This document shows, piece after piece, positions 38,571 to 46,814 of a stretch of 64,000 bases of DNA (positions are counted from its first letter, which is position 1; each line of letters begins with the position of its first letter). The DNA is from Thermogemmatispora tikiterensis (GTDB taxonomy: Bacteria > Chloroflexota > Ktedonobacteria > Ktedonobacterales > Ktedonobacteraceae), in contig NZ_MCIF01000002.1 of the NCBI RefSeq assembly GCF_003268475.1, forward strand, positions 760,015 to 824,014. Reading direction: 5' to 3'. The position numbers were made by a program, and so were the translations under genes. The notes beneath the pieces are model-generated. The model was not told the origin of the DNA, made no database searches, and saw only the letters and a program-made list of their open reading frames with translations.

Positions 38571-39158
38571 ATGGCCTTCAAGATCGGTGTCTATGGCTCC
38601 AACATCGTCGAGAGCGAGCGCGCCCTCGGCCTGGCCCGCGAGCTGGGCCAGGCCCTGGCCGCACATGGCTGCATCGTCATCACCGGCGCCTGCAGCGGTA
38701 TGCCCTACGCCGTGGCCAAAACTGCTTTCGAGCACGGGGCTGAGGTCTGGGGCTTCACCCCGGCCCTCAACCTTGATGAGCATCGCCGCGCCTACCCCCA
38801 GGACGACATTGGCATCTACCGCCGTCTGATCTATGTCCCCCCCAGCTACCACGACCTTTTCGGCCTGACCCCAGCTACGGCAGAACAGGACTGGGGTGCT
38901 CGCCTGAAATACCGTAACGTCATCTCGACGGTCAACAGCGACGCCGGCATCATCATCAGCGGCGGCTGGGGCACTCTCAACGAATTCACCAACCTGATTT
39001 ACGAAGGCAAACCCATCGGCATCCTTATCGGCAGCGGCGGTCTGGCTGATGAGCTGCCCGTCTGGTACCCCCGATTGCGCAAAAAAACAGCCTCGCCGGT
39101 CCTTTTTGAAGGGAACCCGACGAGGCTGCTCTCGCTCATTCTGCAGCGCCTGGAGTGA
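38571..39158 (+). CDS. LOG/SLOG-family Rossmann protein (lysine-decarboxylase-like fold)
   Basis: 195 residues. IGVYGSN at the start, ITGACSGMPYAVAKTAFEHGAEVWG near residues 38-62 and ISGGWGTLNEFTNLIYEGKPIGIL near 125-150 match the SLOG nucleotide-binding fold. The LOG motif PGGxGTxxE is here GGWGTLNEF. Canonical LOG proteins release cytokinin bases from nucleotides, but many bacterial members bind other nucleotides or are uncharacterised. It is shorter than the second LOG gene at 52040. A strong AGGAGGAG precedes the ATG. The last 25 codons contain a terminator for the opposing hsp20 gene. Confidence 0.8.
   Translation: MAFKIGVYGSNIVESERALGLARELGQALAAHGCIVITGACSGMPYAVAKTAFEHGAEVWGFTPALNLDEHRRAYPQDDIGIYRRLIYVPPSYHDLFGLTPATAEQDWGARLKYRNVISTVNSDAGIIISGGWGTLNEFTNLIYEGKPIGILIGSGGLADELPVWYPRLRKKTASPVLFEGNPTRLLSLILQRLE
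39081..39128 (-). terminator. Intrinsic terminator for hsp20 embedded in the 3' end of the LOG gene
   Basis: Read on the minus strand, CAGCCTCG (39128-39121) pairs perfectly with CGAGGCTG (39095-39088), followed by TTTTTTT (39087-39081). It lies about 200 bases beyond the hsp20 stop and within codons of the convergent LOG gene. There the A-run encodes Lys-Lys. Confidence 0.85.
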
Positions 39159-39326
39159 CACAGGAAGCGAGAGCGCATGAAGAGGGAGGAAGAGGGTAGC
39201 GGACCCTGAGTGAGCACTTCAGGGTGCCCGCCGGAGGCACAGCGAGGAAGATCACAGCCAGATCATCGGAGAGTGGCCTGCGATCAGCATGCCGGGGCCT
39301 CCGAGCGAAGGAGCAGGAGGCCGCTC

Positions 39327-39803
39327 TCAGGCCATCACCGGCTGCCGCTCAGACTCGGCAGTGGTGATGCTGATCCGCCTGGGCAAGCTTCCCTCGGCCA
39401 CGGGCACCGTGATGATCAGCACACCGTGCTCATAGTGTGCCTCGACCTTCTCAGCGTCAATCGGACGCTCGAAGGTCACCACCCGTTCACAGGCGCCGCT
39501 GCCAATCTCATGCAGCAGCCAATTGACCTGTCGGCCTTCCTCCACCGCCGCTGGATAGTGGACGCGGATCACCAGGCTCTGGCCCTGCACCTCCAACCCG
39601 ATATTCTCAGGCTGGACCCCAGGAACCAGCGCTCTGACGACATAACCCTGCTCCTGCTCGTAGACATCCAGCGGCAGCTGTGGACGCGGCTCACCATCCA
39701 GACGCCACAGCGGGCGGACAAAGCTCTGCTCAAACAGCCGGTTCATCGCCTCGCGCAGGCTGATCATCTCGCGCAGTGGATCGAAGTGCGTCATGACCAT
39801 CAT
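39327..39803 (-). CDS. Small heat-shock protein, Hsp20/alpha-crystallin family
   Basis: The alpha-crystallin domain spans about residues 40-135 with LPLDVYEQEQGYVVRALVPG, VTFERPIDAEKVEAHYEHGVL and LIITVPVAEGSLPRRISI. The N-terminus has FDPLREMISLREAMNRLFEQSF, typical of class A bacterial members. These ATP-independent chaperones hold unfolding proteins in the cytoplasm. GAGGGGGGTGAG precedes ATG-ATG at 39803/39800. I therefore start at 39803 rather than 39827. No CIRCE repeat is visible upstream. Confidence 0.93.
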   Translation of the reverse strand: MMVMTHFDPLREMISLREAMNRLFEQSFVRPLWRLDGEPRPQLPLDVYEQEQGYVVRALVPGVQPENIGLEVQGQSLVIRVHYPAAVEEGRQVNWLLHEIGSGACERVVTFERPIDAEKVEAHYEHGVLIITVPVAEGSLPRRISITTAESERQPVMA

Positions 39804-39974
39804 GGCACTCACCCCCCTCTGCAGCAATGATCAGAGAGCGAATGGCGTACAACCAACTGTCCTGACTGCCGGCGAGGTCGCTCCCCTCGGCGCACGGCCT
39901 GTACCAGACGGGAGCGCCGCTACCGGCTGCCTTTCGCCCGTTTCCACCCAGTGATAACCCGCACAGGGGGGAAT

Positions 39975-40946
39975 TTATTCCCATACTCCCCCGCTCTTTC
40001 TACCTGCCGCCAGGGCCATCTCCAGCTCGACCAGCGTTGGTGTCGTCGCCGGCCCGGCTCGCTCCACCGCCAGCGAGGCGGCCACATGGGCCTCGTGGGC
40101 TGCCTCCTCCAGGCTCCGGCCCGCAGCCAGAGCCGCCAGAAAGGCGGCCACATGGGCATCACCAGCTCCTGTCGTATCTACCACCACTCGCGCCGGCCTG
40201 GGTGCAACCAACAACGGTACCCCCCCAGCGCTCGCCAGCCAGCAGCCCTCAGCCCCCACCCTCGCCACCACGACTCCCTGGGGAGCAAGTTGTGAACACA
40301 GGCGCGCAGCCCCACGGGTTGGCTCCTCCTCGCCGCTCAGCAGCTGCAGCTCGCGCGCATTCAAGCTCAACACATCCACGCGGCGTAAGATCTGCTCCAG
40401 TCGCTGCGTCGGAATGGTTGCCACCAGCGGCCCCGGGTCCAGCACGAGCAGGCAGCCTGGCGCTAAACCCGGCAACCAGGCCTCCAGAGCCGCGCCCGAG
40501 AGAGGATAACAGAGATCGTAGCCCGAGACGTAGACCGCGTCCCCCTCCTGCAAGGCCAGCCCCTCCAGCTCAGGCAGGCTCAGCTCCGCCTCCACGCCCG
40601 GCGCCGTCACAAAGGTCCGTTCGCCATCTGGTTCAACCAAGCCGATATCAAAGCCAGTGTCCCGCCCTTCCACCGGAGGCAGCAGCACCGGAATGCCCAC
40701 CGACGCGAGCTCAGCGCGCACCCGTTGCCCCATTGGCCCATCCCCAATACGGCCCGCATAAGCCGCCGGCAGCCCCAGCCGCAGCGCCCCAATCAGGACA
40801 TTAAAGCCTCCTCCCACCGCCTGCAGTGCACGCTCCGCCAGCAGATCGCCACCGCGCTCGGGCAGGCGATCCACATAGAGCAGCAGATCCACCAGCACGC
40901 TCCCCACCAGCACCAAACGTCGGGGACGCAGTCGCAGCTGGCTCAT
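39975..40946 (-). CDS. PfkB-family carbohydrate/nucleoside kinase
   Basis: A ribokinase-type fold. LVLVGSVLVDLLLYVDRLPERGGDL starts the core, AVGGGFNVLIGALRLGLPAAYAG near residue 40 is the substrate Gly-Gly motif, and DTTGAGDAHVAAFLAAL near 270 holds the catalytic Asp and anion hole. Family members phosphorylate ribose, adenosine, inosine, pseudouridine or sugars. The frame as read is continuous with the upstream permease. But ATG at 40946 (MSQLRLRPRR) follows a GGGGGGGAGGG site, and one base fewer in the adjacent G-run would end the permease in an ATGA overlap with this start. I therefore treat it as a separate gene of 323 aa. Confidence 0.8.
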   Translation of the reverse strand: MSQLRLRPRRLVLVGSVLVDLLLYVDRLPERGGDLLAERALQAVGGGFNVLIGALRLGLPAAYAGRIGDGPMGQRVRAELASVGIPVLLPPVEGRDTGFDIGLVEPDGERTFVTAPGVEAELSLPELEGLALQEGDAVYVSGYDLCYPLSGAALEAWLPGLAPGCLLVLDPGPLVATIPTQRLEQILRRVDVLSLNARELQLLSGEEEPTRGAARLCSQLAPQGVVVARVGAEGCWLASAGGVPLLVAPRPARVVVDTTGAGDAHVAAFLAALAAGRSLEEAAHEAHVAASLAVERAGPATTPTLVELEMALAAGRKSGGVWE

Positions 40947-42423
40947 GCCGATCCCTCCCCCCCCCGGCACCTCCGGGGCCAGCCCGCCGGCGGCTTCCAG
41001 CACGTCCCTTCTTCCACCAGCCAAGATCAGCAGCCAGTACACGAGCGCGCTCACCACGAAGCCCAACAGATAACCAAGGCTGCTAGAGGCGAAGACGCCC
41101 CGCGCCAGGGGACCTGTGAACCAGGGCGAGACCGTAAAGAGCAGGCCCACAACAATGCCAAGCAGCCAGGCTATGAACGCCCGCCAGTTCACCCCAGCTC
41201 GATAATAATAGGGGCTTCCGGGCCCCGTCTCTATCAGACCGCGCGCATCATAGCCGCGACGCAGAAGCATATCCACCACAAAGACCGCCGCCCAGGCTGT
41301 CAAGCCATCCGAGAGCAGCTGCAAAAAGCTCTCAAACGGTCCGAAGAAATCCTGAGCCACCAGCATTACATAGGCAGCCCCGGCCACCATCAGCACCCCA
41401 TCAATCAGGACAGTCTTGTAGCGCTCCAGCCTCACGCCGAGCGCCAGCAGATTCAGCCCCGAGGAATAGATCGACAGATCGGCAGAGGCGATCAAGCCGC
41501 CTACAGCCGTCAGCAGATAAGGGGCTGCCATCCAGGGCGGCAGCTCCTGGCCAATGGCCGTGATCGGGTTAGTCGCGCTCGTCAGGTTTGGCAAGCGGCT
41601 CGACAGAAAAACCCCTGTCATAATCAGCACCACCAGTGGGAGCGCGGCCCCCAGTACTGTCCAACCGACGATAGCCCAGCCACTGCTCGCACGCGGCAGA
41701 TAGCGAGTATAGTCAGCGCCGGCATTGGCCCAGCCGATCCCCGTCCCTGCAATCACAATGCTTAACGTTGCCAGCACTCCACTATCCCAGGGACCTGGCG
41801 GAGCTGCCAGCACCTTTGCCCAGTCTGTTTTTGTCAGCAAGAACAGCACTACCACCAGTGTCAGCAGGCCAAAGATCCAGGTCGCCGCCTGTTGAATCCA
41901 GACCAGCGTCGCATGACCGAGCAGGCCAAAAAGCACCACCAGCACGGCTACCACCACCAGGCTGGCCAGTGTCCAGACAGGGGTCGCGGGCAGCCCCAGC
42001 AAACCCAGCAATCCGAGCAGGGCATAGGCAGCCGTAATCACCGTAATCGTCTCCCATCCAACCAGACTGACCCAGCTGATGAGCGTCGGACCCAGATTGC
42101 CGCGCGTCCCGAAGGGGGCTCGTGATAGCGTCAACATTGGCGCGCCCCCCCACCTTGCCAGCCACACTCAGCACACCGACGAGCACGAACGATCCGGCTG
42201 AGCCCACCACAGCGACCAGCAGACTCTGCCAGAGATTCAACCCGGCAGCAGTCAAGATACCACCGTACACAATGCCTAAGATCCCAATGTTAGCGGCAAA
42301 CCAGACCCAAAACAGTTCAGTGGGCGCTCCGTGACGCTCACCATCCCCAATCGGCTCGATGCCATGCAGCTCGATAGCCCAGGGACGATCAGCTTCCGGC
42401 TGTAGCTGTTGTTGCACGCTCAC
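40943..42423 (-). pseudogene. NCS1-family nucleobase/nucleoside permease, two apparent frame breaks
   Basis: The protein has about twelve hydrophobic helices. The N-terminal part (from ATG 42423) contains LFWVWFAANIGILGIVYGG, typical of CodB/NCS1 permeases, and reads to KVGG. A run of seven C (plus strand 42145-42151) then shifts the frame; removing one base joins it to APMLTLSRAPFGTRGNLGP, the conserved NCS1 motif. A second run of nine C (40957-40965) removes the expected stop and fuses the permease to the PfkB kinase; one base fewer gives an ATGA junction. Each break may be a sequencing indel, a real mutation or phase variation. The start overlaps the upstream ADP-ribosylglycohydrolase stop by four bases. 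Likely cargo is a nucleobase or nucleoside. Confidence 0.8.
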
Positions 42424-43472
42424 AGGCGTACCTCCTCTTGTTGCAAGCGGGTCCGCAAAGCCAATAGCTCGCTGAGCAACCCGTCGATGTCCAAAGCATT
42501 GACCTGCACCACCGTGGTGCGCGCCTCGACAGGGAAAACCTCTGAACCAGAGCAGGCGCCGAGCATAGCTCCCACCAGAGCCGCAATCGTATCGCTGTCC
42601 CCGCCGAGGCGGGCCGCTATCAGGCAGGCTCGCCAGGGATCAGCCCGCCAGCGCTGTGCAATGGCAAAGGCCGCCGGCACCGCCTCTTGCGTCGCCACTC
42701 CCGTTCCGATCAGATCCACAATCGCATCCTGCGCGCTCTCCTCATCCAACTGGCTTACCAGGTCCACCGCCCAGACCAGTCGCTCCGCCACCGAGGCCCC
42801 CGCCACATAGGCCCCCCGTTCCTGCCCCAGACGTGCCAGACGCCGCGCCTCGTTGACCGCCTCCACGAAACTTGCTCCCTCCAGACCAGCGCTGATGACC
42901 GCCGCTACCGCCGCCGCCCCGGCGATCGCCAGGCCCGTAAAGTGAGTTGGGCGGCAGGCTTCCTCAACTCGCTCCAGAAAGCGCTCAACCGGCTCTAGCG
43001 GCACCGCAATCCCCACAGGAGCAATGCGCATGGCCGCCCCATTAGTATCGCCCCGCCGCCCGGCCTCCTCGGGAGCTGCTCCTCGCTGTACCGCCTCCAA
43101 GGCCCGCCGCGACGATGGCCCAAGCTGTTCACTGCCATCGGCCTCCGCCTGCTCGGCCCAGCGGAGCAGTTCCTCTACGAACCGCGCGCCCTCTACATGG
43201 CCCTGGCCCTCCACCAACAGACGTGCCACCAGCAGAGCTTGCTGCGTATCGTCGGTCACTCGACCAGCCGGCTGTCCAGCACTGATGGCATTCTGCGAGG
43301 GGCCAGCCTCAAACCCCTCCAGGACCGGAAAAAGCCGGGCCACCACCGGGCGCGGCAGCATCTGCGTTGGCATGCCCAGGGCATCACCAATCGCCAGCCC
43401 CAGCAAGGTCCCTTGCGCCCGGCGCATCATCTCTTGCTGGTCGCGTAGCGCTGCTCGGCGCGCTTCATGCAT
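42420..43472 (-). CDS. ADP-ribosylglycohydrolase (DraG/ARH) family protein
   Basis: The all-helical DraG fold is shown by LLGLAIGDALGMPTQ near residue 24, GRVTDDTQQALL near 70 (metal ligands TDDT), GDTNGAAMRIAPVG near 140 and LGGDSDTIAALVGAMLGA near 288 (second metal site). 350 aa is typical. Family members remove ADP-ribose from proteins or cleave other N-ribosyl bonds using two Mg ions. Neighbours are a GntR repressor, NCS1 permease and PfkB kinase. This makes cleavage of an imported ribosyl compound more likely than protein de-ADP-ribosylation; that is inference. Stop and the permease start overlap (ATGA). Confidence 0.87.
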   Translation of the reverse strand: MHEARRAALRDQQEMMRRAQGTLLGLAIGDALGMPTQMLPRPVVARLFPVLEGFEAGPSQNAISAGQPAGRVTDDTQQALLVARLLVEGQGHVEGARFVEELLRWAEQAEADGSEQLGPSSRRALEAVQRGAAPEEAGRRGDTNGAAMRIAPVGIAVPLEPVERFLERVEEACRPTHFTGLAIAGAAAVAAVISAGLEGASFVEAVNEARRLARLGQERGAYVAGASVAERLVWAVDLVSQLDEESAQDAIVDLIGTGVATQEAVPAAFAIAQRWRADPWRACLIAARLGGDSDTIAALVGAMLGACSGSEVFPVEARTTVVQVNALDIDGLLSELLALRTRLQQEEVRL

Positions 43473-43477
43473 GGCTG

Positions 43478-44212
43478 CTACCTCCGCGGTCGCTCGTTCT
43501 GGTTCAGCTCAAAGGTCATATAGAGGCGGAAATGCGACGGGTCCAGCAAACTGATCACATGCTCGATCACCTGCCCCTCGTGATCACGTGTCACTCGCCG
43601 GCTCAGCAAGAACGCCTCCCCAATCGCCTTCCCTAAGAGATGGGCCTCCTCCGTACGCAGGCGCGTCACCTCTACCCACTCTTCTCCAGTCGCAGGCACC
43701 AGCCCTAAACGCCCCGTCAGTGCCTCCATCAGCGACTCATGGGCGAAATCGATATCCAACAAGGCCCTCGTCTGCGCCGTTAGCGGAATACGGCTGCGCT
43801 CTAGCGAGATTGGCTCACGCCCCTCTAGCAGGCGCAGGCGGTCCAGGGCAATGAAATGCTCCGCCTCCACCTGCAGGCACTCGCGCAGCTCGGGCTCGAC
43901 CACCGCCCCAAAGTAGAGCACACGCGTCGTCACCTGCGCCCCCTGACGCATCAGTGCCCGCGACCAGCCCTGACTCCAGTCCAGAGGCCGATGATCAAAG
44001 GTGATATAGCTGCCTGAGCCAGCTCGCGTCTGAATAAGCTGCTTGCGCGCTAACTCCGCCAGCGCTTGCCGCACGGTCATGCGACTGACGCCAAAGCGCC
44101 GCGCTAGCTCATACTCACCCGGTAGCCGCTGGCCTGTTGGCAGGCGTCCGCTGCGGATCTCCTCCTCAAGGGCAGCGCAGATTTGCAAATAGGCTCTATT
44201 CTGTCTAGACAT
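43478..44212 (-). CDS. GntR-family transcriptional regulator (HutC/UTRA type)
   Basis: The N-terminal winged helix (residues 4-72) includes GQRLPGEYELARRFGVSRMTVRQAL, the recognition helix signature of GntR, and the wing RAGSGSYI. The UTRA ligand domain (about 85-240) follows with IALDRLRLLEGREPISLE and ISLLDPSHFRLYMTFEL. It is the first gene of the operon and should sense the imported substrate or its phosphate. I start at ATG 44212 because a TTGACA-17-TAAACT promoter lies immediately upstream and leaves almost no leader. The GTG at 44233 would fall inside the promoter. Repeats resembling TGTCTAGACA overlap the start, suggesting autoregulation. Confidence 0.9.
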   Translation of the reverse strand: MSRQNRAYLQICAALEEEIRSGRLPTGQRLPGEYELARRFGVSRMTVRQALAELARKQLIQTRAGSGSYITFDHRPLDWSQGWSRALMRQGAQVTTRVLYFGAVVEPELRECLQVEAEHFIALDRLRLLEGREPISLERSRIPLTAQTRALLDIDFAHESLMEALTGRLGLVPATGEEWVEVTRLRTEEAHLLGKAIGEAFLLSRRVTRDHEGQVIEHVISLLDPSHFRLYMTFELNQNERPRR

Positions 44213-44251
44213 CTTGTAGACAAGTTTAACCACTCCTGTCTAGCATGTCAA
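44202..44251 (-). promoter_or_regulatory. Promoter with probable GntR operators for the nucleoside operon
   Basis: On the minus strand TTGACA (44251-44246), a 17-base spacer and TAAACT (44228-44223) form a near-consensus promoter. The palindrome TGTCTAGACA covers 44202-44211, CTTGT-AG-ACAAG covers 44213-44224, and TGTCTAGCATGTCA covers 44237-44250 on the plus strand. Several TGTCTA half sites thus overlap promoter and start codon. Confidence 0.65.
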
Positions 44252-44484
44252 GGGGAATGCTAGGAGCTTTCTCCTGCGGTATTTGGTGAGGCTCTGTATA
44301 GTGGAAATGGATGGTAACACCATTCCCATACATAATGCGGCAGCATGGTGAGTCGCTGAGAGACCCAAGACGCTCACCGAAACCGGGAACGTGTGTTGCG
44401 TCAAGAAGCGTTGTGAAGGGGCGCCCTGCGGCGCAATGGCCTTCAGCAGCGCCATTTCGTTAGCACAAGGAGGGAATAACCGAT

Positions 44485-44850
44485 ATGACCACTGTCTCGT
44501 CTGAAAAGCACCATAGTGTCATTGGCAAAGACGAGCTGATTCACCAGACGGCGGCCAGGGCCGGCCTCAGCCTCAAGGAGACGGGCAAAGTTATCGATGC
44601 CTTCACCGAAGTCGTGCGCGAGGAACTGGCTCGTGGGCACGAGGTTCGTCTGATGGGCTTCGGCACCTGGAGCCTGCGCACCGTTGCTCCGCGCAAAGTC
44701 AAATCCATCCGTGGGGGGCAGCAGATTACCATTCCCGCGCGTAAACGAGTCGGCTTCTCCGTGGGGGCTGTCCTGGCCCAGGCGGCCAGGGGGCAGCAGG
44801 GACGAGCGCATGGGGAGAGCGAGCGGCAGGGAGAGCGGCGGCACCACTAG
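44485..44850 (+). CDS. HU-family DNA-binding protein
   Basis: A 121-residue histone-like protein. Residues 14-105 form the HU fold: GKDELIHQTAARAGLSLKET, VRLMGFGTWSLRTVAPRKV and the DNA-binding arm region IRGGQQITIPARKRVGFSVG. HU dimers bend and compact DNA. A polar N-terminal extension and a C-terminal tail rich in Gly, Arg and His (GRAHGESERQGERRHH) go beyond the usual 90 residues. AAGGAGGG precedes the ATG. In the 270-base gap before it, the only repeat I see is ATGGT-AAC-ACCAT near 44309; no promoter is convincing. Confidence 0.92.
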   Translation: MTTVSSEKHHSVIGKDELIHQTAARAGLSLKETGKVIDAFTEVVREELARGHEVRLMGFGTWSLRTVAPRKVKSIRGGQQITIPARKRVGFSVGAVLAQAARGQQGRAHGESERQGERRHH

Positions 44851-45367
44851 TGCGCTCTCCCTCCCCTCCCGCGGTTCTCCTGAGCTTGTCTCCCCTGCGC
44901 TACCGCCAGGAGAAACGCTGGCTCTCTGGGTCTCGCTATCAGCCTGATTGGCCAGACAGCTAATCCACCCCTACGCGAGGCTGTCAGGAGTGCATTCACG
45001 AGTCGGCGAGTCCGGTTCCGCAGCAGCCAACTGGACTGACTGACCCTGGGCCGACGAGCCTGTGCCCTGCGGTTAGTCAGGGTCAGTGTACCAGCGCACA
45101 CACCGAAAGGGAGGGCCTGCAACTGAGCTGACAAGATGATTCGCCGGCCTGGCGCTGCACCAGCGCGACACCTCTGGCTGAGCAGAGCCAAGTCGAAGGC
45201 AGCGTCCAGGCCCGTACCCAGGGACGAAGGGACTGGCTGTCGCAAGCCGCTGGTGGTGGAGAGCAAGGAGCAGCTTGCGACAGGAGTCCCTTCCTTCTCA
45301 TTCCTTATGCGGCTCCTCCCGACTCCAGGCGAGAGTCGCTCTTTCGTTCACCGGCGCTCGTCCCTAG
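44851..45367. other. Convergent intergenic region with two strong hairpins
   Basis: No coding frame is credible here. ACTGACCCTG (45039-45048) pairs perfectly with CAGGGTCAGT (45078-45087). AAGGGACT-GG-CTGTCGCAAGC (45227-45247) pairs with GCTTGCGACAG-G-AGTCCCTT (45273-45292), 19 pairs with one small internal bulge. Neither hairpin is followed by a U-run in either direction. They may be terminators of an unusual type between HU and the opposite gene, or a structured RNA. Confidence 0.55.
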
Positions 45368-46240
45368 CTAGAGATTCGGATGGCGTTCCAGGTACTGGAG
45401 CACAGCGGGTCGCTCATCAGGGCGCAGCGGACGGAAGGCGTTGCCATCGTTGATGAAGACCAGACGCGTACCCTGAAAGTGCACCAGCATATCCGGCCTG
45501 TGATCTCCGTTGACATCGGCGAAGCTCAGGGTCACCGGCACCAGACTGGCGTCTGGGTCATAGAGCTGGGGCCCGCTATAGATGCGGGCATGAGTCGGAT
45601 CGCCTCCTGGCAGCTCTATGATCTCGATGTGACCGTTTAAATTGAGCGCAATGAAGTGGCTTGGGATACCCGCCGCTTCATTGTGGCCCACAAAGGCATC
45701 GATCTGAAAGGTCCGCGGGCGCCCGTAGCGTAGATCATCCAGGGTCGTCTGTCCCCACGAGATCAGCGGCAGCACCAGGCACCAGAGGAGGAGCATGCAG
45801 AGCATGCCCAACCCAAGATAGAGCAACGGATGAGCCTGGAACCAGCGGCGCGCCTGTGGCGGTCGCCCGCCTGTTGTCTTTTCCTCCCGCGCTGGCGCCG
45901 CGCCTGCGGGCTGGCCCCGCTGCCCTACAGGAGGAGTGCTCGTCGTAGGGCGATCCACTGTCAGGGTGGCACGCGATCCACTGGTGGCCCGGCCCGCCCC
46001 CCTCAGCGGGCGCTTCAGCCCGCTCTGGCCTGCTCCCTTTATCTCGACCCGCCTCCACTCCGCGATCTCTTCGGAAGCCACGTCGGCCAGCGTCGGGCGC
46101 GGACGCGAGGCCCGCTGCGCCACCGGCTCTACTGACTCCACCGATCCCGCTGCTCGCTCCGATCCGCTCTCCGATTGCAGAGGACGATGACGCAGGGCAC
46201 TCTTCGGAGTGAGCCTGTCGGTCGCTTCAAGTACAGGCAT
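45368..46240 (-). CDS. Single-pass membrane protein with FG-GAP-like outer domain
   Basis: The N-terminal half (about 1-130) is low-complexity, rich in Arg, Pro, Ser and Thr, and presumably cytoplasmic. One hydrophobic helix (LYLGLGMLCMLLLWCLVLPL, about 140-160) follows. The C-terminal 130 residues contain FADVNGDHRPDMLVHF near residue 240, a DxNxDxxxD calcium-loop/FG-GAP motif, and two beta-rich stretches (SHFIALNLNGHIEIIELPGG). One or two repeats do not make a full propeller. AGGAGA nine bases before ATG 46240 sets the start. I do not know its function; it could be an extracytoplasmic sensor or adhesin stub. Confidence 0.6.
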   Translation of the reverse strand: MPVLEATDRLTPKSALRHRPLQSESGSERAAGSVESVEPVAQRASRPRPTLADVASEEIAEWRRVEIKGAGQSGLKRPLRGAGRATSGSRATLTVDRPTTSTPPVGQRGQPAGAAPAREEKTTGGRPPQARRWFQAHPLLYLGLGMLCMLLLWCLVLPLISWGQTTLDDLRYGRPRTFQIDAFVGHNEAAGIPSHFIALNLNGHIEIIELPGGDPTHARIYSGPQLYDPDASLVPVTLSFADVNGDHRPDMLVHFQGTRLVFINDGNAFRPLRPDERPAVLQYLERHPNL

Positions 46241-46290
46241 GGCCTGATTCTCCTTTCGTCTCGTCAAGCGTCAGTCTCTCAGCCAAGCTT

Positions 46291-46309
46291 GCACTGCCCT
46301 TTGCAGTGC
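46291..46309. repeat. Short hairpin GCACTGC/GCAGTGC
   Basis: GCACTGC (46291-46297), five-base loop, GCAGTGC (46303-46309), in the leader region of the FG-GAP gene. No U-run follows. The remaining 46241-46814 gap shows only the SOS-like box and no gene. Confidence 0.45.
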
Positions 46310-46393
46310 CTCAGAAATAGCGACAGCGGTCGGAGCACTCGTATTGGCTTCCGCCTGTCGTCTCTTCTCTCCTTCTCCTGTCAGGGTAACATA

Positions 46394-46405
46394 GAACATA
46401 TGTTC
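46394..46405. promoter_or_regulatory. SOS-box-like palindrome GAACATATGTTC
   Basis: A perfect 12-bp palindrome GAAC-ATAT-GTTC, identical to the consensus LexA (DinR) box of Bacillus subtilis. It lies 154 bases upstream of the FG-GAP gene. No recognised DNA-repair gene adjoins it. Confidence 0.45.
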
Positions 46406-46814
46406 CAGTCAAGAGGGAGGAGAAGAGCTTCCTACAAGCGATGAACAGGAGGAACAAGGATATGAGCTAGCGTTGTGTGCGTCTCATCGAGCTGGTGCGC
46501 AGAGCAAGGCATGTGCTCGCGGCTCGCTGCTCCAGACGGGGAGCTGCCGCCGAGGTGCCACCGTTGGAAGCGAACACGTCACGCATAGGCGAAGTGAAGA
46601 ATGAGATAGCCGCTCGCTCTACGAGCAGCGCCAGGACTCACTTCACTGGCCTGACCTGGCCTGCCGTTGCTTCTCTCACCTGTGAGGGAAGCCCGGCTCC
46701 CTTTGCTGAGGATAGTGTAGCATCCCCCCCTGTTTTTTGCCAGGGGCCTATAAGCAACTTTCCCGGGGGGCAATGAAGAGGGTGAGGCCGCTCGGCAAGC
46801 GGAAGGAACAGCGT

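Noticed and set aside
40725-41765. 346-residue plus-strand frame opposite the permease and kinase
   Set aside because: Low-complexity His/Gln-rich shadow of membrane-helix codons.
46477-46776. 99-residue plus-strand frame between the FG-GAP gene and rluD
   Set aside because: No ribosome binding site, atypical composition and no recognisable domain.
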